Shown here piece by piece: positions 1 through 7,161 of a DNA stretch of 64,000 nucleotides; position 1 is the stretch's first letter, and each line of letters opens with the position of its first letter. Under the pieces are notes generated by a model. The model was not told the origin of the DNA and did not search any database. It saw nothing but the letters and a program-made list of their open reading frames with translations. The stretch spans positions 186,001 through 250,000 of the forward strand of contig NZ_RQJW01000009.1 of NCBI RefSeq assembly GCF_004028635.1, written 5' to 3'. Position numbers and translations under genes: made by a program. Source of the stretch: Streptomyces cyaneus. GTDB lineage: Bacteria > Actinomycetota > Actinomycetes > Streptomycetales > Streptomycetaceae.

Positions 1-142
1 GCACATCCCCACGGTGTGCGGGGCCCGTCCCCGTGTATCGGACTGTGTACCGGACAGATCTCGACAAAGTCGCCCCGCGGACGGCACGCCCGCTTCGATC
101 GCCCTACGATCAAGGCCGGTTGACGTGAAGGGGCGGGTACAC

Positions 143-736
143 ATGGGCGTGCGGATCCGGACGGCGGGCGAGGGGGACCGGGAGCTGGTGGTCCGGTTGC
201 TGGACGCGGCCTTCCAGGACGATCCGGTCAGCGGCTGGGTGTTCCCGGGCGAGGAGCACCGCCGTACCACCCACCCCAAGCTCATGGCCGCGTTCACCGA
301 CATCGTGAGCGCCGTCGGCCGTATCGACGTCACCGAGGACGGCACGGCGTGTGCGTTGTGGATATCCGTGCCTGCCGTCGAGCAGGACCTGGACGACGAA
401 GGGCCCGCTCGGCTGCGCGCGCAGGTCGACCCGGAGAACGAGCGTGTCGAGCTGATCGGCCGCCTGACAGCCGGTATCCATCCTTCCGGCCGCGCCCACG
501 AATACCTGTGGATGATCGCCGCGGCACCCGGGCACCAGGGCGAGGGTCTCGGCACCGCGCTCATGAACTCGGTCCTCGACCGCTGCGACCGGGACGGACT
601 GCCCGCCTACCTGGAGGCGAGCAGCGACCGTAGCCGGAAGCTGTACGAGCGCCTCGGCTTCGAACTCCAGGGCCGTCCCCTCGACCTCCCGGACGGCCCC
701 CGGATGTGGCCGATGTGGCGCGAGCCGCGCGGCTGA
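143..736 (+). CDS. GNAT family N-acetyltransferase
   Basis: This 197-residue protein has the GNAT acetyl-CoA-binding fold. The motif-A stretch HQGEGLGTALMNSVLDRC, about residues 135-152, supplies the Q/R-x-x-G-x-G pyrophosphate loop, and SRKLYERLGFEL near the C-terminus is the usual last helix and strand. The acyl acceptor cannot be told from sequence. The ATG at 143 is preferred over the longer open frame because GGGGCGG lies just upstream and the upstream residues are not GNAT-like. It stands alone, converging on a TetR gene. The 142 bases before it hold no recognisable gene. Confidence 0.85.
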   Translation: MGVRIRTAGEGDRELVVRLLDAAFQDDPVSGWVFPGEEHRRTTHPKLMAAFTDIVSAVGRIDVTEDGTACALWISVPAVEQDLDDEGPARLRAQVDPENERVELIGRLTAGIHPSGRAHEYLWMIAAAPGHQGEGLGTALMNSVLDRCDRDGLPAYLEASSDRSRKLYERLGFELQGRPLDLPDGPRMWPMWREPRG

Positions 737-849
737 GCCACCGCCCCCGCCCTCCTTACCGTTCCGGCCGCCGCGCCCCGTGCCGCTCCGGGCCCTGCTG
801 GGCATACCGCTCAGACCGCCGGGCCCCACCGCTCCGGCCCCCGCTGCCA

Positions 850-1440
850 CTACCCCTCCGGTACGACCGTCTCCACGATCCGCTCGACCAGGCCGTCCGG
901 CACGCTGACCCCGGGCAGGGTGCCCTCCAGCACGTCCGGCAGTGTCAGGTGTTCCAGGAGCAGCCCGAGCATCGCGAGATAGAGCACGGTGACGACCTCG
1001 TCGCCGCCAGGCAGCCCGGCGTTCCGGTGGAACTCCATGCCCTCCTCCAGGTCGCCGCGCACCGACTTGGTGAAGGAGGAGCGCAGTTCGGGGCGCCGGC
1101 CGGCCTCCAGGCGCATCTCCAGCAGGGCCAGATAGCCCGTGCGGTCGCGGGTCGCGCGGGCCATCAGGTCGTGCATGAAGGCGGTGACCAGGGAGCGGTC
1201 CTTCGGCCGGGTCAGCAGCCCGGCGATCACCTCGGGGTCGGGCGCCAGCCGCAAGTGCAGCCGGGCGTCGATCTGGCGGAGCAGGTCGTCGCGCCCGGTG
1301 AAGTAGTTGGAGGCGGTGCCGACCGGCACCCCAGCCTCGGCGTCCACCGCGCGGAACGTCAGCCCGCGCGCACCCTCCCGGGCGAGCACCTCGACGCCCG
1401 CGTCGACGAGCGCGGCCCGCCGCTCCGGATTGCCCGCCAT
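850..1440 (-). CDS. TetR/AcrR family transcriptional regulator
   Basis: This 196-residue protein has an N-terminal TetR helix-turn-helix: LTFRAVDAEAGVPVGTASNY at about residues 27-46, followed by FTGRDDLL. The C-terminal half is the variable ligand and dimer domain. The ATG at 1440 has a purine-rich GAGAGAGGA upstream. It is divergent from a dihydrofolate-reductase-like gene across about 120 bp that contains three evenly spaced ACTACAA repeats. This suggests autoregulation and control of the divergent gene, which is an inference from layout. The inducer is unknown. Confidence 0.85.
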   Translation of the reverse strand: MAGNPERRAALVDAGVEVLAREGARGLTFRAVDAEAGVPVGTASNYFTGRDDLLRQIDARLHLRLAPDPEVIAGLLTRPKDRSLVTAFMHDLMARATRDRTGYLALLEMRLEAGRRPELRSSFTKSVRGDLEEGMEFHRNAGLPGGDEVVTVLYLAMLGLLLEHLTLPDVLEGTLPGVSVPDGLVERIVETVVPEG

Positions 1441-1491
1441 TCGGAGTCCTCTCTCTCACTTCCATCCGGTCCCCAAAATACCCTTGCGACC

Positions 1492-1526
1492 ACTACAAGC
1501 GAAGTACTACAACTGAAGCACTACAA
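1492..1526. promoter_or_regulatory. Three ACTACAA direct repeats at a 14-bp period, candidate TetR operator
   Basis: ACTACAA occurs at 1492-1498, 1506-1512 and 1520-1526, exactly 14 bp apart. An inverted pair, CAACC and GGTTG, follows at 1524-1538. The repeats lie in the divergent promoter region between the TetR gene and the dihydrofolate-reductase-like gene and are the obvious candidate binding sites for that regulator. The repeat is seen directly; the binding is inferred. Confidence 0.5.
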
Positions 1527-1562
1527 CCGGAGTGGTTGACCAGCCTACGAAAAGAGACCGGC

Positions 1563-2147
1563 TTGCGAAAGCTCACCTACTTCATCGCCTGCTCGCTCGA
1601 CGGCTTCATCGGGGACCCGAGCGGTGACGCGTCGGCGATGCTCGCCTTCGTCGACGAGGAGTACCTCGCGTTCCTCAAGAGCGAATACCCGGAGACCCTG
1701 CCGACCCATGGCCGTCGGGCGCTCGGCCTCGACGGCCTGGAGAACAAGAGGTTCGACACGATCATCCAGGGCCGCGGCAGCTACGACCTGGCGCTGAAGG
1801 AGGGCGTCACCAGCCCGTACGCCCATCTGCGCGAATACGTCGCCTCGCGCACCCTGACGGAGTCGCCCGACCCGAACGTCGAGATCATCGGCGGCGATCT
1901 GGTCGCCAAGGTGCGCGAACTCAAGGCGGAGGACGGCGAGTTCGGCATCTACCTCTGCGGAGGCTCGCAGATCGCGGGCGAACTGCTCGACGAGGTCGAC
2001 GAGCTCGTCATCAAGTCCTACCCCATCGTGTACGGCGCGGGCATGCCGATGTTCGGCTCGGACCTCGCCGTCACGGAGTTCACCCTCGACGCGGTGCGCA
2101 GCTTCGGCAACGGCGCCGTGGTCCGTACGTACAGCAGGAAGCGCTGA
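1563..2147 (+). CDS. Dihydrofolate reductase family protein (RibD C-terminal-like)
   Basis: This protein of about 194 residues has the RibD-C/DHFR-like fold. The start KLTYFIACSLDGFIGDPSGD is the characteristic first strand and substrate loop, IYLCGGSQIAGELL is the conserved nucleotide-binding GG turn, and YPIVYGAGMPMFG closes the domain. Such proteins are NAD(P)H-dependent reductases of unknown substrate and are often placed under TetR control, as here. The start is uncertain: TTG at 1563 follows a purine run (GAAAAGAGA) with good spacing, while TTG at 1536 would add nine residues but lies against the repeat array. Confidence 0.8.
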   Translation: MRKLTYFIACSLDGFIGDPSGDASAMLAFVDEEYLAFLKSEYPETLPTHGRRALGLDGLENKRFDTIIQGRGSYDLALKEGVTSPYAHLREYVASRTLTESPDPNVEIIGGDLVAKVRELKAEDGEFGIYLCGGSQIAGELLDEVDELVIKSYPIVYGAGMPMFGSDLAVTEFTLDAVRSFGNGAVVRTYSRKR

Positions 2148-2173
2148 GCGGTTTCCCGCCCTACCCTGAGGAC

Positions 2174-2419
2174 ATGGGCAGCGAAGAGCACGTCTGTCCC
2201 GACTGCGGACAGCCCGTCGACACGGTCGTCAGGCGCCACAAGACGCTGGGCGCCTGGGTCCCCACATGGGTGGCCGGCCCGTGCCGGAACCCCGAGTGCA
2301 GCGCGTACAGCGAGGGTGACGCCGAGCACGAGGAAAGGCACGCGCGCGAGCGCAAGCCCGAGCCCGAGTCCGAGCGCAAGCCCGAGCAACCTGAGGCACC
2401 CACCGCGAAAAACCCCTGA
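2174..2419 (+). CDS. Small zinc-ribbon-like conserved hypothetical protein
   Basis: This 81-residue protein carries two cysteine pairs, VCPDCGQP near residue 8 and GPCRNPECSAY near residue 35, spaced like a four-cysteine zinc ribbon. The C-terminal third is a low-complexity tail of Glu, Arg, Lys and Pro. No enzymatic motif is visible. The ATG at 2174 follows TGAGGA very closely. It lies between the DHFR-like gene and the YCII/ECF42 pair. The function is unknown; the family is recognisable only as a short actinobacterial protein. Confidence 0.6.
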   Translation: MGSEEHVCPDCGQPVDTVVRRHKTLGAWVPTWVAGPCRNPECSAYSEGDAEHEERHARERKPEPESERKPEQPEAPTAKNP

Positions 2420-2424
2420 CCCCG

Positions 2425-2450
2425 TGTCGAGAATCCCGGCCCGGCTCCGA
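2425..2450 (+). promoter_or_regulatory. Candidate ECF42-type promoter upstream of the YCII gene
   Basis: TGTCGA at 2425-2430 is followed after 17 bp by CGA at 2448-2450 and then CGTC. From memory, the ECF42 group recognises TGTCGA at -35 and a CGA/CGTC-like -10, and its usual target is the DGPF/YCII gene beside the sigma gene. The sequence is seen directly; promoter activity is inferred. Confidence 0.5.
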
Positions 2451-2514
2451 CGTCCCCTGTGAGAGCCGCCCGACAAGGGTGGCCCGAGCCGACGGAAGCA
2501 GAAGGAGCGGACCG

Positions 2515-2928
2515 ATGAAGTACCTGGTCATGGTGCAGGGCACGCAGGCGGACTACGAGGCGATGCAGGGCAAGGCGTCCGAGCACTCGGTGGCCTGGAG
2601 CCAGGAGGAGATCCAGGCGATGTACGCCTACATGCAGGCCATCAACGACGACCTCGCCGAGACCGGCGAGATGATCGACGGGCAGGGCCTGGCCGAGCCC
2701 GCGAAGGTCCGGCACGTCACCCTGGGCGACGACGGCAAGGCGGTGATCACCGACGGGCCGTACAGCGAGACCAAGGAGCTGCTGGCCGGCTACTGGGTGC
2801 TGGACTGCGCGAGCCTGGAGCGGGTCACCGAGATCGCCGAGCGCGTCGCCCGCTGCCCCCAGCCCGCCGGGGCCCCCGTGTACCCGGTGGTGATCCGTCC
2901 CATCCTGGACGGCGCCGGAGACTGCTGA
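2515..2928 (+). CDS. YCII/DGPF-domain protein linked to an ECF42 sigma factor
   Basis: This 137-residue protein is a single YCII-related (DGPF) domain. It opens MKYLVMVQGTQADYEAM and contains the family signature TDGPYSETKELLAGYW near residue 84, here with Tyr in place of Phe. Proteins of this group are typically encoded next to ECF42 sigma factors and are their targets; the biochemical role is unknown. The start at 2515 is fixed by a strong GAAGGAG at 2501-2507. The sigma gene begins 7 bp after its stop, so the two are probably co-transcribed from the TGTCGA promoter upstream. Confidence 0.85.
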   Translation: MKYLVMVQGTQADYEAMQGKASEHSVAWSQEEIQAMYAYMQAINDDLAETGEMIDGQGLAEPAKVRHVTLGDDGKAVITDGPYSETKELLAGYWVLDCASLERVTEIAERVARCPQPAGAPVYPVVIRPILDGAGDC

Positions 2929-2935
2929 GCCGCCG

Positions 2936-4162
2936 ATGGCCGGCCCGACCGAGACCGAGGACCTGCTGCGCCGCCACGCGCCGCAGGTCCTCGGCGCGCT
3001 GGTGCGGCGGTACGGCCACTTCGACACCGCCGAGGAGGCCGTACAGGAGGCCCTGCTCGCGGCGGCCGAGCAGTGGCCGCGGGACGGTGCCCCGGACAAT
3101 CCGCGGGGCTGGCTGATCAAGGTCGCCGCACGCCGGCTGACCGACGCCCTGCGCGCGGAGGAGTCGCGCCGGGCCCGGGAGGAGAAGGTCGCGGCGCTGA
3201 CACCCCGGGACGCCTTCACGGCACCGGCGCCGGGGGCGGACCGCGCGCCCCGCGAGGACGACACCCTCACCCTGCTCTTCCTGTGCTGCCACCCGGACCT
3301 GCCCCCGCCCGCCCAGATTGCCCTCACCCTGCGTGCCGTAGGCGGGCTGACCACGGCGGAGATCGCCCGCGCGTACTTGGTCCCCGAGGCGACCATGGCC
3401 CAGCGCATCAGCCGGGCCAAGCAGAAGGTCCGCGGTGTGCGGTTCGGGCGTCCCGACAACTGGGAGGACCGTCTGCCCGCGGTCCTGCAGACCCTGTACC
3501 TGATCTTCAACGAGGGCTATACGGCGACCTCGGGCGCGAGCCTGACGCGGCGGGAACTCGCCGGCGAGGCGATCCGGCTGACCCGCGAGGTGCACCGGCT
3601 CCTCCCCGAGCACGGTGAGGCGGCCGGCCTGCTGGCCCTGATGCTGCTCACCGACGCCCGCCGCGACGCGCGCACCGGCCCGCACGGCGAGCTCGTCCCC
3701 CTCGACGAACAGGACCGCGACCGCTGGGACAAGGCCGCCATCGAGGAGGGCGTCGCCCTGGTCACCCGCGCTCTGTCGCAGGGCCGCGCCGGCCCGTACC
3801 AGCTGCGTGCCGCCATCGCCGCCGTGCACGACGAGGCGCCCTCTGCAGAGGAGACCGACTGGCGGGAGATCCTCGGGCTCTACGACGTCCTCGTCCGCCT
3901 CGTTCCCGGACCCGTCGAGCGGCTCAACCGGGCAGTGGCCGTCGCCATGGTCCAGGGGCCGCGGGCGGGACTGGCCGAACTGGACGCGCTGGAGGACGAG
4001 TTGGGTGCCGGGCACCGGCTGGACGCGGTCCGCGGTCACCTCCTGGAGCGGGCGGGCGCTCACGACGAGGCCCGCGCCGCCTACGAGGCCGCCGCCGCCA
4101 AGACCCTGAGCCTGCCGGAGCAGCGCTATTTGCACGCGCGGGCGGCACGACTGAGGCCATAG
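2936..4162 (+). CDS. ECF42-group RNA polymerase sigma factor with C-terminal extension
   Basis: This 408-residue protein is about twice the length of an ordinary ECF sigma factor. Residues ~1-75 are region 2 (VLGALVRRYGHFDTAEEAVQ, PRGWLIKVAARRLTDALR), and residues ~120-165 are region 4 with the helix-turn-helix TTAEIARAYLVPEATMAQRI. The long C-terminal extension carries the ECF42 hallmarks PLDEQDRDRWD and ERLNRAVAVAM and is TPR-like. No anti-sigma gene lies nearby. In this group the extension is thought to control activity. It follows the YCII gene by 7 bp, the arrangement typical of the group. Confidence 0.88.
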   Translation: MAGPTETEDLLRRHAPQVLGALVRRYGHFDTAEEAVQEALLAAAEQWPRDGAPDNPRGWLIKVAARRLTDALRAEESRRAREEKVAALTPRDAFTAPAPGADRAPREDDTLTLLFLCCHPDLPPPAQIALTLRAVGGLTTAEIARAYLVPEATMAQRISRAKQKVRGVRFGRPDNWEDRLPAVLQTLYLIFNEGYTATSGASLTRRELAGEAIRLTREVHRLLPEHGEAAGLLALMLLTDARRDARTGPHGELVPLDEQDRDRWDKAAIEEGVALVTRALSQGRAGPYQLRAAIAAVHDEAPSAEETDWREILGLYDVLVRLVPGPVERLNRAVAVAMVQGPRAGLAELDALEDELGAGHRLDAVRGHLLERAGAHDEARAAYEAAAAKTLSLPEQRYLHARAARLRP

Positions 4163-4171
4163 CGTGGGCCC

Positions 4172-4504
4172 ATGCCCGAACAGACGTACATCCTCCACAT
4201 CACCGAGCGCTCCCTGTGGGACGCGGCGCGCGAGCACGGCACGTACGAGATCTCGACACGTGGCCGCACGCTCCGGGAAGAGGGCTTCATCCACTGCTCG
4301 ACCCGCGCTCAACTCCCGTCCGTGGCAGCCTTTCTGTACGGCTCCTACGACGGCCCCGAGGAGCTCGTGGTGCTGGTCGTGGACCCTGCGCGGCTCGGCG
4401 TGCCGCTGAAGTACGAGGCGCCGGAGCCCGGGGGCGAGGAGTTCCCGCATGTGTACGGGCCCATTCCGGTGGACGCTGTGGTGGACGTGGAGCCGTGGGG
4501 GTGA
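4172..4504 (+). CDS. DUF952 domain-containing protein
   Basis: This 110-residue protein is a complete DUF952 domain. It shows ILHITERSLWDAAREHGTY at the start, the conserved EEGFIHCST, VVDPARLG in the middle, and FPHVYGPIPVDAVV at the end. Function in the family is unknown; the fold has been compared to glutathione-S-transferase-associated or ADP-ribosyl-like proteins without firm proof. It starts 9 bp after the ECF42 stop, so it may be read through from that operon, and its stop overlaps the next start. Confidence 0.8.
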   Translation: MPEQTYILHITERSLWDAAREHGTYEISTRGRTLREEGFIHCSTRAQLPSVAAFLYGSYDGPEELVVLVVDPARLGVPLKYEAPEPGGEEFPHVYGPIPVDAVVDVEPWG

Positions 4505-4740
4505 CGTCGGGCCGTCGCGGGTTATGGCGATGGGTCGTGGCGGTGTGGGTGATCGTCGTGGCCGTCGCGGGCGGGGCGACGCTGTGGTTGCAGGCCTCGG
4601 CGGAGCCGCCGGGGCCGTACCGCTGGGAGGAAGCCAGTCCTACGCCGTCGCTTCCGCAAGGGTGGCCGTCGGCGTGCCCGAGCCCCTCGCGCGACGAGAA
4701 CGGCGCGGCACAACTCCTCTGCTTCGTCAGGACGCGCTAG
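4501..4740 (+). CDS. Small membrane-anchored or secreted hypothetical protein
   Basis: This 79-residue protein starts at a GTG that overlaps the DUF952 stop (GTGA). Residues ~8-33 are one hydrophobic segment (LWRWVVAVWVIVVAVAGGAT), and the remaining tail is short, Pro/Ser-rich and contains two cysteines. It could be a signal-anchored peptide. The 3' end overlaps the convergent VOC gene by 14 bp. No family is recognised. Translational coupling supports it being real, but it is short and unconfirmed. Confidence 0.45.
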   Translation: MTSGRRGLWRWVVAVWVIVVAVAGGATLWLQASAEPPGPYRWEEASPTPSLPQGWPSACPSPSRDENGAAQLLCFVRTR

Positions 4741-5491
4741 CGCCGGTCAGCCCGCCCGTCTCCGGGTCCCGCGCCGTCAGGCAGTACACGCCGCCCGCCG
4801 GATCGCGCATCACCGTCCAGTGGGCACCCTGGGCGACGAACGCCGCGCCCAGTTCCTCGTGCCGGGCGCGGGCCGCCGCGATGTCCGCGCAGGCGAGGTC
4901 CAGGTGGGCGGAGCCCGAACGCCCCTCTCCGGGCCGCTCCTCTCCGAGCCGCTGGAGCAGGATGCGTACGGGCAGCCCGGCCGGAGGCCTGAGCACATGG
5001 AACTCGGGTCGGGAGCCGGGCGCCGACGCCCAGCCGGCCAACAGGTCGCTCCAGAAGGCGACTTCGGTGTCGTACAGCGACGGCGGTACGTCCAGGCAGA
5101 CCTGATCGAGCCGGCTGCCGCGCACCACGGGCGGCCGCACCGACTCCCCTTGCCAGGGCACGGCACAGAACAACTGCCCGGCGGGCGACCGCAGTACAGC
5201 CCACCCGTCGTGCTCGGCGGCGAGGCCCGCACCCCGCTGAAGGGCCGACTTCACGAATTCCGGTACGTCGTCCACGGCGAAGTCGAGATGCGCGCCACCG
5301 GCGCCCGAGCCGACCCCCTGGACCTTCACGCAGGCGTCGGCCTCGCCGCCCGGCAGCAGGGTCACGAACTCCCCCTGCTCACCCCGGAATTCGGACAGCC
5401 GTGTGTCCGTCACCGCAGCCCAGAAGGCATGGGCCCGGGCGAAGGACTCGGCGGGGCGGTCGACGAAGGCGTAGGTCCAGCGGATGCTCAT
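4727..5491 (-). CDS. VOC family (glyoxalase/bleomycin-resistance-like) protein, two domains
   Basis: This 254-residue protein is built of two vicinal-oxygen-chelate halves. Residues ~1-120 (WTYAFVDRPAESFARAHAFW through LRSPAGQLFCAVPW) and ~130-245 (LDQVCLDVPPSLYDTEVAFW through MRDPAGGVYCLT) each show the strand pattern ending in the PAG-x-xFC/YC turn. Such pairs are seen in antibiotic-sequestering or dioxygenase-like proteins; the ligand cannot be predicted. It is monocistronic, facing the phosphate transporter across an intergenic region of about 180 bp. Confidence 0.8.
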   Translation of the reverse strand: MSIRWTYAFVDRPAESFARAHAFWAAVTDTRLSEFRGEQGEFVTLLPGGEADACVKVQGVGSGAGGAHLDFAVDDVPEFVKSALQRGAGLAAEHDGWAVLRSPAGQLFCAVPWQGESVRPPVVRGSRLDQVCLDVPPSLYDTEVAFWSDLLAGWASAPGSRPEFHVLRPPAGLPVRILLQRLGEERPGEGRSGSAHLDLACADIAAARARHEELGAAFVAQGAHWTVMRDPAGGVYCLTARDPETGGLTGASAS

Positions 5492-5670
5492 GGGGCGATC
5501 GTAGATCCGCCGGCGCGGTGGCGGGTCTGCAGCAGCCGTAGGGGGCTCCTCGGTGCCTCAACGTTCACCACGGCGGCTTTGCAGGACCCTTACCAATCGC
5601 GCGTCGGCCCCTGGGACACGCTTTGCCGTGGGTTCTCCGCGAATTGGCCCGAGCTTGTTTGCATTGGGGA

Positions 5671-6828
5671 ATGGACCACATCACGTTCCTGGTGGCGGTC
5701 GTCATCGTGACGGCCCTCGCCTTCGACTTCACCAACGGATTCCACGACACGGCGAATGCGATGGCCACCTCCATCGCCACGGGGGCGCTCAAACCGAAGA
5801 CGGCGGTACTCATCAGCGGCGTCCTGAACGTCGTCGGTGCCTTCCTGTCCACCGAGGTCGCCAAGACGATCTCCGGCGGCATCGTGGACGACACACTCGT
5901 CACCCCGGGCATGATCTTCGCGGGCCTGGTCGGGGCGATCCTGTGGAATCTGCTCACCTGGCTGGTCGGGCTGCCGTCCAGCTCGTCGCATGCGCTGTTC
6001 GGCGGGCTGATCGGGGCCGTCTGGGTGGGGGCGGGGTCTCATGGCGTGCACTTCGACAAGGTTGTCGAGAAGGTGCTGATCCCGGCGGTGGCCTCGCCGC
6101 TCGTGGCGGGCGTCGCGGCGCTGCTGGCGACCTACCTGGCGTACAAGCTCACCTCTCGCGCCCGTAAGCAGTCCGTCACCAAGGGCTTCCGCCTCGGCCA
6201 GATCGCCTCGGCCTCGCTGGTCTCCCTCGCCCACGGCACGAACGACGCGCAGAAGACGATGGGCGTCATCACACTGACCCTGATCTCGGCGGGCGCACTC
6301 GGCCACGACGCGGGCCCGCCGGTGTGGGTGATCGCCTCGGCCGGTCTGGCCATCGGTCTCGGCACCTACCTGGGCGGCTGGCGCATCATCCGCACGATGG
6401 GCAAGGGCCTGACGGAGATTCAGTCCCCGCAGGGCTTCGCCGCCGAGACGGCGTCCACGACGGTGATCCTGACCTCGGCCCACCTCGGCTTCGCGCTGTC
6501 CACCACGCAGGTCGCCTCCGGCAGCATCCTCGGCGCCGGGCTGGGCCGCCGCCTGGCGGAGGTCCGCTGGGGTGTGGCCGGGCGCATGGTCGTGGCCTGG
6601 CTCGTCACCCTGCCCGCCGCCGCGCTGGTCGGTGGCGTCTCGGCGGGCGTGGTCAAGCACGGCGGCAACCTCGGTACGGCCGTGGTCGCGCTGGTCGGTG
6701 CGGCGGTGGCCGCCGGCATCGTGCTCGTCTCCCGCCGCAACCCGGTGTCCGCGCACAACGTCAACGACGCCCACGAGGTCACGATCCGCAGCACGGAGGA
6801 GCCGACGACGGTCGGCACGGCCGCCTGA
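5671..6828 (+). CDS. pit: PiT family inorganic phosphate transporter
   Basis: This 385-residue polytopic membrane protein carries the two inverted PiT signature repeats: FDFTNGFHDTANAMATSIAT near residue 15 and SLAHGTNDAQKTMGVITL near residue 187. They line the phosphate/cation path. Length and about ten hydrophobic segments fit low-affinity metal-phosphate:H+ symport. The ATG at 5671 was chosen because the signature follows directly; the longer frame adds no membrane segment. A small membrane protein gene follows after 48 bp and is probably co-transcribed. No paired PhoP box is evident upstream, so the type of regulation is unclear. Confidence 0.9.
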   Translation: MDHITFLVAVVIVTALAFDFTNGFHDTANAMATSIATGALKPKTAVLISGVLNVVGAFLSTEVAKTISGGIVDDTLVTPGMIFAGLVGAILWNLLTWLVGLPSSSSHALFGGLIGAVWVGAGSHGVHFDKVVEKVLIPAVASPLVAGVAALLATYLAYKLTSRARKQSVTKGFRLGQIASASLVSLAHGTNDAQKTMGVITLTLISAGALGHDAGPPVWVIASAGLAIGLGTYLGGWRIIRTMGKGLTEIQSPQGFAAETASTTVILTSAHLGFALSTTQVASGSILGAGLGRRLAEVRWGVAGRMVVAWLVTLPAAALVGGVSAGVVKHGGNLGTAVVALVGAAVAAGIVLVSRRNPVSAHNVNDAHEVTIRSTEEPTTVGTAA

Positions 6829-6876
6829 GACATGGCCGCCTAGACACGGCAGCCTGAAACAAGGGGAGTTCACACC

Positions 6877-7110
6877 ATGAACCTCGACTGGACCGCACTC
6901 GGCCAGGTCGCCGCGGTGAGCCTCGCCGTCACGGTGGCCGTGGTCACCGTCTTCGCCCTCGGCGTGCTGGGCCTGGCCCGCTACGAAAGGGCCCGCGAGG
7001 AGGGCGCGGGCACGTCCACCGTCGGCGGCGCCCAGGCCGGGCTGTGCTTCGTCGCCTGCGCGGCGGTGGTGGCGTACGGGATCTATCTGATCGTGCCGCA
7101 GTTCCACTGA
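6877..7110 (+). CDS. Small two-helix membrane protein downstream of PiT
   Basis: This 77-residue protein has two hydrophobic segments, ~8-32 (VAAVSLAVTVAVVTVFALGV) and ~53-74 (AGLCFVACAAVVAYGIYLIV), joined by a charged loop rich in Arg and Glu. GGGGAG upstream of the ATG is a clear ribosome site. Position 48 bp behind the transporter, followed by a strong terminator, indicates a bicistronic unit. It is probably an accessory subunit or regulator of the transporter; that is inferred from context only. Confidence 0.75.
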   Translation: MNLDWTALGQVAAVSLAVTVAVVTVFALGVLGLARYERAREEGAGTSTVGGAQAGLCFVACAAVVAYGIYLIVPQFH

Positions 7111-7133
7111 CGTTCGTCCGACGTTCGTCGAAG

Positions 7134-7161
7134 GGGCCCGGCCGGAGGACCGGCCGGGCCC
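7134..7161. terminator. Bidirectional hairpin between PiT unit and glycosyltransferase
   Basis: Perfect 12-bp arms GGGCCCGGCCGG (7134-7145) and CCGGCCGGGCCC (7150-7161) enclose a 4-nt loop. It lies 23 bp after the small membrane protein gene and meets the stop codon of the convergent gene, so it can serve both. Confidence 0.8.

Noticed and set aside
110..1465. 451-codon open frame antisense to the first acetyltransferase and overlapping the TetR gene
   Set aside because: It overlaps two better supported genes and has only Arg/Gly/Ala-rich composition.
5561..5580. Possible PhoP box (GTTCACC) upstream of the PiT gene
   Set aside because: Only one 11-bp unit is present; the second direct-repeat unit needed for PhoP binding does not follow.
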